This document shows, in pieces, positions 1-8,458 of a stretch of DNA of 64,000 nt (positions are counted from its first letter, which is position 1; each line of letters starts with the position of its first letter). Made by a program: the position numbers and the translations under genes. This DNA comes from GCA-2715645 sp042095375 (GTDB lineage Bacteria; Bacteroidota; Bacteroidia; Cytophagales; MED-G16), in NCBI GenBank assembly GCA_042095375.1, contig JBELBJ010000002.1, positions 62,001-126,000 on the forward strand, in the 5' to 3' direction. The notes beneath the pieces are model-generated. The model was not told the DNA's origin. It searched no databases and was given only the letters and a program-made list of their open reading frames with translations.

Positions 1-1453
1 TAGAACCTCCACCTATTTCAACTCCATTTACAACTAAATCATAGGCATTTGCTCTTACAGAAGCTGGATCTTTCTCAAGAAGCTCTATATCATCTTCTAA
101 AGGAGAGGTAAATGGGTGGTGCATCGCATGAAATCTTTTAGATTCTTCATCCCATTGTAAAAGTGGAAAATTCACTACCCACAAAGGTTTGTATATACTT
201 GGATCTCTTAAGTTTAATCTTTCTCCCATCTCAAGTCTTAACTCAGAAGTAGCATTGAATGTACTATTTTTTTCTCCTGCAAGGATAAGAATAAGATCCC
301 CTTTATTTGCCTTACATAGGTTTGCAATCTGACCTAATTTTTTCTGATCAAAAAATTTGTCTACTGAAGATTTAAAAGTACCATCTTCATTACATTTAAT
401 ATATACAAGCCCCTTTGCTCCTATCTGAGGTTTACATACAAAATCAGTAAGTTCATCGATTTGTTTTCTTGAATATTCACTGCAGCCTGGTGCAACTAAC
501 GCTAGTATGTTTTCTGAAGAATCAAAAACGTTAAAACCATTTCCTTTTGCAATAGGAGAAACATCATTAATTTTCATCTCAAATCTTATATCTGGCTTAT
601 CTGTACCATAATTTTTTATTGCATGATCATATTCCATAATTGGAATAGATCCTATATCTATATTCAAAACACTTTTAAATAAATGAGAAATAAGTCCTCC
701 AAAAGTATCCAATATGTCTTCCCTTTGAGCAAAAGAAAGTTCGCAGTCTATCTGAGTAAATTCAGGTTGCCTGTCTGCTCTCAGGTCCTCATCTCTAAAA
801 CATTTAACAAGTTGATAGTACTTATCAAATCCAGAAACCATGAGTAATTGCTTAAAGGTTTGTGGAGATTGTGGTAGGGCATAAAACTCTCCTTGATTCA
901 TTCTAGATGGAACAATAAAATCTCTTGCCCCTTCAGGAGTTGATTTAATTAACACAGGGGTCTCTATTTCAACAAAATCTTTTTTATCTAGATAATTTCT
1001 AGTTTCTCGCATTAGAGAATGTCTTAGTTTTAGATTTTTTTGTAAAGGAATTCTTCTAAGGTCAAGATATCTATATTTCATTCTAAGTTCTTCTCCCCCA
1101 TCAGTTTTGTCTTCAATAATAAAAGGTGGAACCTTTGATTTATTAAGATATTGCATGCTTTCAACTACGATTTCTACATCTCCTGTCTCAATATTTTTAT
1201 TTTTCGCAGATCTCTCTGAAACAATGCCAAAAGCTCGTAAAACAAATTCCCTGCCACACTCTCTTGCCATCTTATAAATTTCTTTTGATGTAGATTCTTC
1301 CTCAAAGATTAGCTGTGTAACACCATATCGATCTCTTAAGTCAATCCATATCATTTTTCCTTTGTCTCTAACTTTCTGAACCCATCCACACAATGATACT
1401 TTTAAACCTACATGACTGATTCGTAATTCTCCACAAGTATGAGATCTCAACAT
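1..1453 (-). CDS. aspS: Aspartyl-tRNA synthetase, C-terminus cut by window edge
   Basis: This charges tRNA-Asp with aspartate in the cytoplasm. Translating the minus strand from the ATG at 1453 gives about 484 residues that begin MLRSHTCGELR. An N-terminal OB-fold anticodon-binding domain follows, and then class II synthetase core segments, including the YRYLDLRR region and the FRDEDLRADRQPEFTQID motif 2 region. The insertion (GAD) domain typical of bacterial AspRS comes next, and the visible part stops at the VNGVEIGGGS segment just before motif 3. Full-length bacterial enzymes have roughly 580-600 residues, so about 100 residues lie beyond the left edge. The gene is divergent from tadA with a short spacer. 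The family call is secure; whether the enzyme discriminates tRNA-Asp from tRNA-Asn cannot be told from this fragment. Confidence 0.96.
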   Translation of the reverse strand, partial: MLRSHTCGELRISHVGLKVSLCGWVQKVRDKGKMIWIDLRDRYGVTQLIFEEESTSKEIYKMARECGREFVLRAFGIVSERSAKNKNIETGDVEIVVESMQYLNKSKVPPFIIEDKTDGGEELRMKYRYLDLRRIPLQKNLKLRHSLMRETRNYLDKKDFVEIETPVLIKSTPEGARDFIVPSRMNQGEFYALPQSPQTFKQLLMVSGFDKYYQLVKCFRDEDLRADRQPEFTQIDCELSFAQREDILDTFGGLISHLFKSVLNIDIGSIPIMEYDHAIKNYGTDKPDIRFEMKINDVSPIAKGNGFNVFDSSENILALVAPGCSEYSRKQIDELTDFVCKPQIGAKGLVYIKCNEDGTFKSSVDKFFDQKKLGQIANLCKANKGDLILILAGEKNSTFNATSELRLEMGERLNLRDPSIYKPLWVVNFPLLQWDEESKRFHAMHHPFTSPLEDDIELLEKDPASVRANAYDLVVNGVEIGGGS

Positions 1454-1546
1454 TTGAATTTTAGTTTAAACAAAAATAACAGTTTTATAAATAAAGGATT
1501 TATTTTTTTAATAATCTTGTTATGAAATGAGTAATTTAGTTTTTAT

Positions 1547-1996
1547 ATGACCTTGGAAACAAAAAAATATGAACTTTTTATGAGGGAAGCTTTAAAAGAA
1601 GCAAAAAAAGCATATGAAGAAGATGAGATTCCAGTTGGAGCGGTAATTGTATGTAATGATAAAGTTATAGCGAGAGGATATAATCAAATGGAAACACTCA
1701 ATGATGCAACTGCTCATGCAGAAATGATTGCTATTACATCAGCACAAAACAGTTTGGGAAGTAAATACTTAAATGATTGTGAATTATATGTCACTCTGGA
1801 GCCTTGCATGATGTGTTCGGGCGCAATATTTCTCTCAAAAGTAAAAAAAGTAGTTTATTCACTACAAGATAAGGAAAGAGGTCACCTATATAAATCAAAA
1901 GAATCTATCAATAAAAAATTAGTTATTATTGATAAAATCCTTGAAAATGATTCCAAGTTATTAATTAATTCATTTTTTGAGAAAATAAGAAAATAG
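1547..1996 (+). CDS. tadA: tRNA-specific adenosine deaminase (A34 to inosine)
   Basis: This is a zinc-dependent deaminase that converts adenosine 34 of tRNA-Arg(ACG) to inosine. The 149-residue protein has the complete cytidine-deaminase-fold motif: the HAE triad at residues 57-59 (His zinc ligand, Glu proton shuttle) and the PCMMC motif at residues 86-90 with the two zinc-binding cysteines. The early FMREALKEAKKA helix and the DEIPVGAVIV strand are typical of TadA rather than of free-base deaminases. Length is normal for the family. The gene stands alone in orientation with sod downstream and aspS divergent. A guanine or cytosine deaminase is possible but less likely. Confidence 0.93.
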   Translation: MTLETKKYELFMREALKEAKKAYEEDEIPVGAVIVCNDKVIARGYNQMETLNDATAHAEMIAITSAQNSLGSKYLNDCELYVTLEPCMMCSGAIFLSKVKKVVYSLQDKERGHLYKSKESINKKLVIIDKILENDSKLLINSFFEKIRK

Positions 1997-2056
1997 ATGT
2001 AAATAATTTATTTATATTAGATGAGAAATTAATGATAACAATTAAAATACAGAAAA

Positions 2057-2656
2057 ATGGCTTTTGAACTACCTAATCTTCCCTATGCTTATGATGCTTT
2101 AGAACCTCATATAGATGCTAAAACTATGGAGATTCACCATACAAAACATCATAATCTATATTTAACTAATTTGAATAATGCTATTCAAGGAAGTGACCTT
2201 GAAAACAAATCTCTTGAAGAACTTTGCACAAATCATTCTGATAATCCTGCAATTAGAAATCATGGCGGTGGACATTACAATCATTCTCTTTTTTGGAATA
2301 TTCTTTCTCCGAATGGAGGAGGTAATCCAACTGGTGATATTGGAATAGCTATTGATTCCAATTTTGGTGGTTTTGATGAATTTAAAAATACTTTCTCCAC
2401 AGCTGCCGCTACAAGGTTTGGATCAGGTTGGGCTTGGCTATGTAAGGTAGGAGGAAATCTAGAAGTTTGTTCTTCAGCAAATCAAGACAATCCATTAATG
2501 CCAGGGGTATGTAAAGAAAATAGCATTCCTATCTTAGGTATAGATGTATGGGAACACGCATATTATTTAAATTATCAAAATAGAAGACCAGATTATATAA
2601 ATGCTTTCTTTAGTCTAATAAACTGGGATGAAGTAAATAATAATTTATCCAAATAA
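2057..2656 (+). CDS. sodA: Superoxide dismutase, Fe/Mn family, Mn-type signature
   Basis: The protein dismutates superoxide to oxygen and hydrogen peroxide in the cytoplasm. The 199-residue sequence starts with the family-typical ELPNLPYAYDALEPHI segment. Metal ligands are visible: His27 in the IHHTKHH segment, a His in the GGGHYNHSLFW segment, and Asp and His in DVWEHAYYL. The glycine in GGGH together with Gln in the SANQDNPL segment is the pattern associated with manganese enzymes, whereas iron enzymes usually have Ala/Gln at the first site. Metal choice is therefore inferred, and cambialistic use is possible. There is no signal peptide. The next gene starts four bases after the stop codon, which suggests co-transcription. 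Confidence 0.95.
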   Translation: MAFELPNLPYAYDALEPHIDAKTMEIHHTKHHNLYLTNLNNAIQGSDLENKSLEELCTNHSDNPAIRNHGGGHYNHSLFWNILSPNGGGNPTGDIGIAIDSNFGGFDEFKNTFSTAAATRFGSGWAWLCKVGGNLEVCSSANQDNPLMPGVCKENSIPILGIDVWEHAYYLNYQNRRPDYINAFFSLINWDEVNNNLSK

Positions 2657-2659
2657 CTT

Positions 2660-4027
2660 TTGAAAAAATCAAGAAGAAAATTTATTAAAAACTCATCCAT
2701 TTTATCACTTGGTGGGATTCTTGGAGCAGGTTTGCCATTAGAGGCTATTGCAAAGATGAGAAAGAGTGTTTCTGCAAATGAAAAAATTAATTTTGCTGTT
2801 ATTGGATGCAAGGGACAGGGATGGAGTAATATGAGATCTATTTTAAAAAATAGTGAAGCAAACTGTATTGGGCTTTGTGATGTGGATAAAGATGTTCTTG
2901 ATACTAGAAGCAATGATGTTGAAAAAATAACTGGAAAAAAACCAAAATTATATGGTGATTACAGAAAAATGTTAGAAAACAAAGACATTGATGCGGTTGT
3001 AATTGGAACTCCTGATCATTGGCATTGTCTTAATCTAGTTGATTCCTTAGAGGCAGGAAAACATGCATATTGCGAAAAACCAATTTCTAATTCCATAACT
3101 GAAGCAAATATTATGCTTGAATCGTCAAAATATCATGGGAAATGTGTTCAAGTAGGTCAATGGCAAAGAAGTGGAGGTCAGTATCAAGAAGCGATAGATT
3201 ATTTGTGGACAGGAAAATTAGGAAAAATTAGACTAGTAAAAGCTTGGGCATATCAAGGGTGGTACGGATGGGTTGATGAAAAGCCTAATAAAGATACACC
3301 TCCAGGCGTTGATTATAACATGTGGTTAGGCCCGGCACCAATGAGAAAATTCAATGAAAATAGATTTCATTTTAATTTTAGATGGTATTGGGATTATGCA
3401 GGTGGATTGATGACCGACTGGGGAGTTCATGAAATTGATATTGCTTTATGGGGTATGAAAGCAAAGGATCCAATTTCAATTATGGCATCTGGAGGAAAAT
3501 ATGGTTATCCAAATCAAGATACAGAAACTCCAGATACGCTTCAAGCAATATATGAATATGACAATTTTACTTTATTATGGGAACATGCAAATGGCATCGA
3601 TGGAGGAAATTATGGATTAAGTGAAGGAATAGCATTTATTGGAAGTCATGGGACATTAGTTGTAAATAGAGTTGGATGGCAAGTGATAGCACAAAAAGAC
3701 CATAGGAATGGTGGAGATTTGTTTATTGATGACGTAGAAAAAAAGACATCAACATGGGCTGAAGTAAATAAAACTTATGGAAATGCTCTTGATAAACATA
3801 CCAAAAATTTTATTGAATGTATCAAAGAAAATAATCCAAAAGGACTAAACTGTGATATTACAAAAGGGAGTATTGTAGCGGTAAATGCACATATGGGAAA
3901 TATTGCCTATAAAACTGGAGAAAAAATTTATTGGGATAAAGAAAAAGGAAATTTTGGGTTAAATGAGAAAGCAAATAATTTAATTACTCCTCAGTATAAT
4001 AATAACTGGAGTTTGCCGAAAATTTAA
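2660..4027 (+). CDS. Tat-exported Gfo/Idh/MocA-family oxidoreductase
   Basis: This is a nucleotide-dependent sugar or polyol oxidoreductase of the Gfo/Idh/MocA family, 455 residues. It starts with TTG, four bases after the sod stop. The N-terminus has a twin-arginine signal (KKSRRKFIKNSS followed by a hydrophobic run), so the protein is predicted to be exported folded, with its cofactor. A Rossmann motif (VIGCKGQGWSN) lies near residue 50 and the family YCEKPIS motif near residue 140. The C-terminal part contains the aromatic-rich WLGPAPMRKFNENRFHFNFRW-type region common in the larger exported Bacteroidota and Planctomycetes members. The substrate is unknown. The stop overlaps that of the convergent uvrB by four bases (TTAA). 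Confidence 0.85.
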   Translation: MKKSRRKFIKNSSILSLGGILGAGLPLEAIAKMRKSVSANEKINFAVIGCKGQGWSNMRSILKNSEANCIGLCDVDKDVLDTRSNDVEKITGKKPKLYGDYRKMLENKDIDAVVIGTPDHWHCLNLVDSLEAGKHAYCEKPISNSITEANIMLESSKYHGKCVQVGQWQRSGGQYQEAIDYLWTGKLGKIRLVKAWAYQGWYGWVDEKPNKDTPPGVDYNMWLGPAPMRKFNENRFHFNFRWYWDYAGGLMTDWGVHEIDIALWGMKAKDPISIMASGGKYGYPNQDTETPDTLQAIYEYDNFTLLWEHANGIDGGNYGLSEGIAFIGSHGTLVVNRVGWQVIAQKDHRNGGDLFIDDVEKKTSTWAEVNKTYGNALDKHTKNFIECIKENNPKGLNCDITKGSIVAVNAHMGNIAYKTGEKIYWDKEKGNFGLNEKANNLITPQYNNNWSLPKI

Positions 4028-6033
4028 TTTTTTTCTTTTAACAAATTCAACTCCGTTATTTCATCTCTAAGCCTTGCGGCTTCAAAAAAATCAAGATCCT
4101 TTGCCGCTTTCTTCATTTTGATTTCATTTAACTTTATAATCTTATCAATTTCATCTGGTAACATATCTTTCAAAATTGGATCTAAATCCATTTTTGATTC
4201 GAAGCCTAAACTAATATCTTCTTTGTTTTTGGCTACTGCAGTCTGCGCAAGGATATTTTCTTTTGATTTACTAACTGATTTTGGTTTTATATTATGTTTT
4301 TTGTTGTATTCCTTTTGTATTTTTCTTCTTCTACTTGTTTCATCAATAGTTGCTTGCATTGACTTAGTTACCTTATCAGCATACATGATAACTTTTCCAT
4401 TTATATGTCTTGCTGCTCTTCCAGATGTTTGGATTAGAGATTTTTCATTTCTCAAGAACCCTTCTTTATCTGCATCTAAAATAATTACTAAAGATACTTC
4501 AGGTAAATCAAGACCTTCTCTTAATAAATTTACTCCTACTAAAACCTCAAATTCTCCTAATCTAAGCCCTCTTAATATGCTCACTCTTTCAAGAGAATCA
4601 ATCTCAGAATGAAGATATCGACTTCTAATATTACTGTTATCAAAAAAAATTTTAAGATCTTCTGACATTCTTTTTGTTAATGTTGTAATTAATACCCTTT
4701 CTTTTTTAATTATCCTTTCATTTATTTCATTTAATATATCATCAATTTGATTTTTAGAACTTCTAACATCAATCTTTGGATCGAGTAATCCAGTAGGTCG
4801 AATGATTTGTTCAACTACAGAACCACCGGATGAATTTAATTCATATTCAGAAGGGGTAGCACCTACAAAAACAACTTGATTTATCATAGATTCAAACTCC
4901 TCAAAATTTAAGGGTCTATTATCCAATGCAGATGGCAATCTAAAACCATAATCAACAAGATTTGTTTTCCTCGAGCGGTCTCCTCCCCACATAGCTCTAA
5001 CTTGAGGAATTGTCACATGACTTTCATCAATAAAGACTAAGTAGTCATTTGGAAAATAATCTAATAAACAAAATGGCCTCATGCCAGATTGTCTTCTATC
5101 AAAATACCTAGAATAATTTTCAACTCCAGAACAATAACCAATTTCTTCTATCATTTGTAAATCAAATTCAGTTCTTTCTTTGATTCTTTTTGCTTCAGCA
5201 AATCTACCTTCTGCTTCAAAAAATTTAATTTGATTTAAAAGGTCCTCTTCAATTTCTTTAATAGCGAGATCAATTATTTCTTTATTTGTCACAAAAAGGT
5301 TTGCTGGATAAATAATTATTGAATCTTGATCTGATATTTTTCTTCCAGACAAGGGATCTACTTTTGAAATAGATTCAATTTCATCTTCCCAAAAAATAAT
5401 TCTATAAATAAAATCATCATATGCAACATAAATGTCAAGAGTATCACCTTGAATTCTAAAACTACCTCTTTTAAAATCTTCTTCTCTTCTTTCATATAAA
5501 ATATCAACCAAACTAAATAGTAATTTTTTTAATTCAACTCTATCACCAATTTTTAATTTGATTACATTCTTACCGAATTCATCTGGATTCCCTATTCCAT
5601 AAATACAGGAAACAGAAGCAACTACTACAACATCTTTCCTTCCAGAAAGTAAAGATGAAGTAGCACTTAATCTCATTTTTTCAATATTTTCATTTATCGA
5701 TAAATCTTTCTCTATATAAACATTAGTAGTGGGAATATAAGCTTCAGGTTGATAATAGTCATAATAAGAAATGAAATATTCAATAGCATTGTCTGGAAAA
5801 AATTGTTTTAGCTCTCCGTATAGTTGAGCAGCTAAAGTTTTATTATGAGAAAGTATTAATGTAGGTCTATTTATTTCTGATATTACGTTAGCCATTGTGA
5901 ATGTTTTACCAGAACCTGTTACTCCTAATAAAACTTGTGATTTTTCTTTATTATTTATTGAACTAACTAATTGACTAATTGCTTTTGGTTGATCTCCGGT
6001 TGGCTTAAAATCTGATATTAATTTAAATTTCAA
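4024..6033 (-). CDS. uvrB: UvrABC excision nuclease subunit B
   Basis: UvrB is the damage-verifying helicase-like subunit of nucleotide excision repair; it is loaded by UvrA and recruits UvrC. The 669-residue protein is full length. Walker A is GVTGSGKT at residues 37-44. The beta-hairpin that pries the strands apart is the YYDYYQPEAYIP segment around residues 90-101. Helicase motifs VFIDESHV and the late GRAARH segment are present, and a UVR domain (AAKDLDFFEAARLRDEI) closes the protein at about residues 640-662 for contact with UvrC. It is the last gene of a leftward operon, six bases after aroE. The call is essentially certain. Confidence 0.98.
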   Translation of the reverse strand: MKFKLISDFKPTGDQPKAISQLVSSINNKEKSQVLLGVTGSGKTFTMANVISEINRPTLILSHNKTLAAQLYGELKQFFPDNAIEYFISYYDYYQPEAYIPTTNVYIEKDLSINENIEKMRLSATSSLLSGRKDVVVVASVSCIYGIGNPDEFGKNVIKLKIGDRVELKKLLFSLVDILYERREEDFKRGSFRIQGDTLDIYVAYDDFIYRIIFWEDEIESISKVDPLSGRKISDQDSIIIYPANLFVTNKEIIDLAIKEIEEDLLNQIKFFEAEGRFAEAKRIKERTEFDLQMIEEIGYCSGVENYSRYFDRRQSGMRPFCLLDYFPNDYLVFIDESHVTIPQVRAMWGGDRSRKTNLVDYGFRLPSALDNRPLNFEEFESMINQVVFVGATPSEYELNSSGGSVVEQIIRPTGLLDPKIDVRSSKNQIDDILNEINERIIKKERVLITTLTKRMSEDLKIFFDNSNIRSRYLHSEIDSLERVSILRGLRLGEFEVLVGVNLLREGLDLPEVSLVIILDADKEGFLRNEKSLIQTSGRAARHINGKVIMYADKVTKSMQATIDETSRRRKIQKEYNKKHNIKPKSVSKSKENILAQTAVAKNKEDISLGFESKMDLDPILKDMLPDEIDKIIKLNEIKMKKAAKDLDFFEAARLRDEITELNLLKEKN

Positions 6034-6039
6034 AATTAT

Positions 6040-6780
6040 TTATTTTTTATTCCAATAATTCCATGATAATTCTGCCTGCAAATGAAGCATTTCTAATCCA
6101 TTTTTTATTTTAGCTCCTTTTCTTTTACCTTTTTCCAAAAATTGTGTCATTTCTGGATTGTATACTAAATCATATAAATAATAATTTTTTGTTATTAATT
6201 TATAAGGAATATTAGGTGATAAATTTGTTTTGGGATACATACCCAATGGAGTAGTATTTATGATTAATTTATAATTAGAAATTATATCAATATCAGAAAG
6301 GTCTTCATATGAAAGAACATTTTTTCTTTTAGTTCTTGAAACAAAATTATAATCAATATTTAATTCTTTTAAAGCTAAACTTACAGATTTAGAAGAACCA
6401 CCTGTACCTAGAATAAGAGCTTTGCTATTAAAATTCGTATTTAACCATGTTTTTAAAGTAATCCTGAAAGCTTCATAGTCCGTATTAATACCAAATAATT
6501 TATTGTCAATAATTTTTATAACATTTACAGCACCAATATTTAAATATTTTTCTTCTATTTTGTCTAAATATTTAATTACTTCTTCTTTATATGGAATTGT
6601 AACGTTTAAACCCCTGAGATTAGGGTTTTCTTCAATTATAGATTTTAATTCACTTATATTTTTGAGTTCGTAATTTTGATAACAAACATTTTTTATATTT
6701 TCATTATCAAATTTTTTATTAAAATATTTTTTTGAAAATGAGTGAACAAGGGGGTATCCAATTAATCCAAACTTAATCAT
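6040..6780 (-). CDS. aroE: Shikimate dehydrogenase
   Basis: This NADPH-dependent enzyme reduces 3-dehydroshikimate to shikimate in the aromatic amino acid pathway. The 246-residue protein has all the expected residues: Ser14 and Ser16 in the shikimate-binding GYPLVHSFSKKYF segment, catalytic Lys65 in NVTIPYKEEV, Asn86 in GAVNV, and Asp101 in INTDYEAF. The NADP-binding Rossmann loop LGTGGSSKS lies at about residues 124-132, and NTTPLGMYP follows. It is slightly shorter than the usual 270 or so residues. Its start lies eight bases inside the end of the upstream DUF368 gene, so the two are likely translationally coupled. Confidence 0.96.
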   Translation of the reverse strand: MIKFGLIGYPLVHSFSKKYFNKKFDNENIKNVCYQNYELKNISELKSIIEENPNLRGLNVTIPYKEEVIKYLDKIEEKYLNIGAVNVIKIIDNKLFGINTDYEAFRITLKTWLNTNFNSKALILGTGGSSKSVSLALKELNIDYNFVSRTKRKNVLSYEDLSDIDIISNYKLIINTTPLGMYPKTNLSPNIPYKLITKNYYLYDLVYNPEMTQFLEKGKRKGAKIKNGLEMLHLQAELSWNYWNKK

Positions 6781-7675
6781 TTAATTTTAGTTTTTGTTTT
6801 TCAAATATTAAAATAATAATTCCAGAAATAATAAAAATAATAATTGAAGATATTAGATAATTAGACTCATTTAAAAATTCGTTATAAAAAAAAGGTGAAA
6901 CATTAGTATTTTCCACTTTCCATGGCCATAATTTATTAGAGGATCCTAACATTAATCCAACCAAAAAAAATAATGAATTATCATAATATTTTTTAAGAAA
7001 AAAAGAAATAATTCTTGAAAAGAAAAAGAGTCCAACTACTGCACCGCTAGCAAAAATTAATAATATATGAATATCTAGATTTTTAACAGCCTCAATAATA
7101 TAAAAATATTTTCCAAGTATAAGCAAAATAAAACTCCCTGATAATCCCGGTAAAATCATTGCACAAATTGAAATCATACCTGAAAAAAAAATAGAAAAAA
7201 AATCATTTGATAATGATATGGGTTTCAGTGTAGTTATAAAGAAGCCAATAAAAATACCAATAAAAAAAAATAGAAATAATAAAAAACTTAATTTAGATTT
7301 TTTCTTTAAAATAAAAAGAATTGATATTGATGAAAAAATAACTAAACCAAAAAATAGTGAAAAAACATGAATAGGAAAATTTTCATATGCACTTAAAATA
7401 AATGAAACAAATAAAAAAATTGAAGAAAAAATACCACCTAATAAGGTTAACAAAAACTGTAAATTATAAGAGCTATAAAATTTTCTCAATTCAAAATTTA
7501 TTAATAAATAAATTGCATTAACATTAAAAGACTTAATTGTATCTATCAATTCCTTATATATATTAGTAATTAAAGCAATAGTTCCCCCAGATATTCCAGG
7601 AATTAGATCAGCAATACCCATTAACATCCCTTTTAGAAAAAGTGAAATTTTGAAATTTTTGATAAAATAAATCAA
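6773..7675 (-). CDS. DUF368 family membrane protein, likely polyprenyl-phosphate (C55-P) transporter
   Basis: This is a polytopic membrane protein of 300 residues with roughly eight hydrophobic segments. Two PGxSG motifs (PGISGG at residues 26-31 and PGLSG at about 176-180) sit in re-entrant-like segments in the two halves, the internal repeat expected of DUF368. Members of this family (PopT-type) and of the DedA family were recently shown to recycle undecaprenyl phosphate, the lipid carrier of cell-wall and glycan assembly, across the inner membrane; applying that role here rests on family membership. The gene lies 27 bases after the ComA-like gene and overlaps aroE by eight bases within the leftward operon. 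Confidence 0.88.
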   Translation of the reverse strand: MIYFIKNFKISLFLKGMLMGIADLIPGISGGTIALITNIYKELIDTIKSFNVNAIYLLINFELRKFYSSYNLQFLLTLLGGIFSSIFLFVSFILSAYENFPIHVFSLFFGLVIFSSISILFILKKKSKLSFLLFLFFFIGIFIGFFITTLKPISLSNDFFSIFFSGMISICAMILPGLSGSFILLILGKYFYIIEAVKNLDIHILLIFASGAVVGLFFFSRIISFFLKKYYDNSLFFLVGLMLGSSNKLWPWKVENTNVSPFFYNEFLNESNYLISSIIIFIISGIIILIFEKQKLKLND

Positions 7676-7702
7676 GTATAATTATTTAATTATATCCTTA
7701 TA

Positions 7703-8458
7703 TTACAAATATTGGTGAAAAGTATCCCCTCTAAGCCCCAATCTTATTGTTTCCAAAGATATTACCTCATTTCCAGAAATATTTCCAAGATTAACATTAG
7801 GACCTGATAGCTGTACAAACCAAACTTGTTGAGCTTTTTGAGGTGCTTCCCATATAATTTTATCGGATGGAATTTCAGTTAAAATTTCTTCAACTAAACC
7901 TTGCCTAACCTCACCTGATTGTCTAAATAGACCAACATTTCCAGAATCTCTAGCTTCACCAATTACCTTCCAAGATCCTGCTTCTAATTCATTTCTCATT
8001 TGCCTAATCCATTTATAAGGAGGAATAATTTTTCTTGTATCTTTAGAGCCCACCTCAGATAAAACAGTTACATGTTTAGATAATTTGGTAATGTATTCAC
8101 ATTTTTTTTTATGTGGAATATTAATTGAGCCATCAGATACCTCAGCATATTTCAAATTATATTTTTTTAGAACATCAACATAATCGTCAAACTGATCTCT
8201 TACTAGAAAAGCTTCAAATAAAGTTCCTCCAAAATAAACTGATATATCCGCTTTTTTAAACATATCAATTTTTTTTACTAAGTCTTTAGTTAATAGAGAA
8301 GTAGACCAACCAAACTTTACAATATCAATAAACTCACCTGAAGATTCAATCAAATTTTTACATTCATTTATACTTGATCCTTTATCGATCACCATTGTTA
8401 AACCTTTTTTTCGGGTTTTTTTAGTTCTTTTAGGTAAATTTTTTAAATGATAATTCAT
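7703..8458 (-). CDS. comA: Phosphosulfolactate synthase (ComA family)
   Basis: Family enzymes add sulfite to phosphoenolpyruvate to give (2R)-phospho-3-sulfolactate, the first step of coenzyme M synthesis in methanogens. The 251-residue protein carries the family signature segments: MVIDKGSS near residue 22, AEVSDGSINIP, VLSEVGSKD, GEARDSGNVGLF and WEAPQKAQQVWFVQLSG with NVNLGNIS downstream. No coenzyme M pathway is expected in Bacteroidota, so the product probably feeds a sulfonate such as sulfolactate or a sulfonolipid precursor; this is inference. Its start overlaps the stop of the TPR gene (TAATG), which implies coupled translation. Confidence 0.88.
   Translation of the reverse strand: MNYHLKNLPKRTKKTRKKGLTMVIDKGSSINECKNLIESSGEFIDIVKFGWSTSLLTKDLVKKIDMFKKADISVYFGGTLFEAFLVRDQFDDYVDVLKKYNLKYAEVSDGSINIPHKKKCEYITKLSKHVTVLSEVGSKDTRKIIPPYKWIRQMRNELEAGSWKVIGEARDSGNVGLFRQSGEVRQGLVEEILTEIPSDKIIWEAPQKAQQVWFVQLSGPNVNLGNISGNEVISLETIRLGLRGDTFHQYL

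Noticed and set aside
4118..4612. 164-residue plus-strand open frame inside uvrB
   Set aside because: It is the antisense shadow of a certain uvrB gene and has no recognisable domain. Other antisense frames (for example at 2593-2913, 21765-22067, 45592-45831 and 52724-53065) were left out for the same reason.
7703..8458. Evidence for coenzyme M synthesis or an archaeal origin
   Set aside because: ComA-family genes are known in several bacteria, the codon and base use looks like the neighbours, and the gene is embedded in a bacterial operon.
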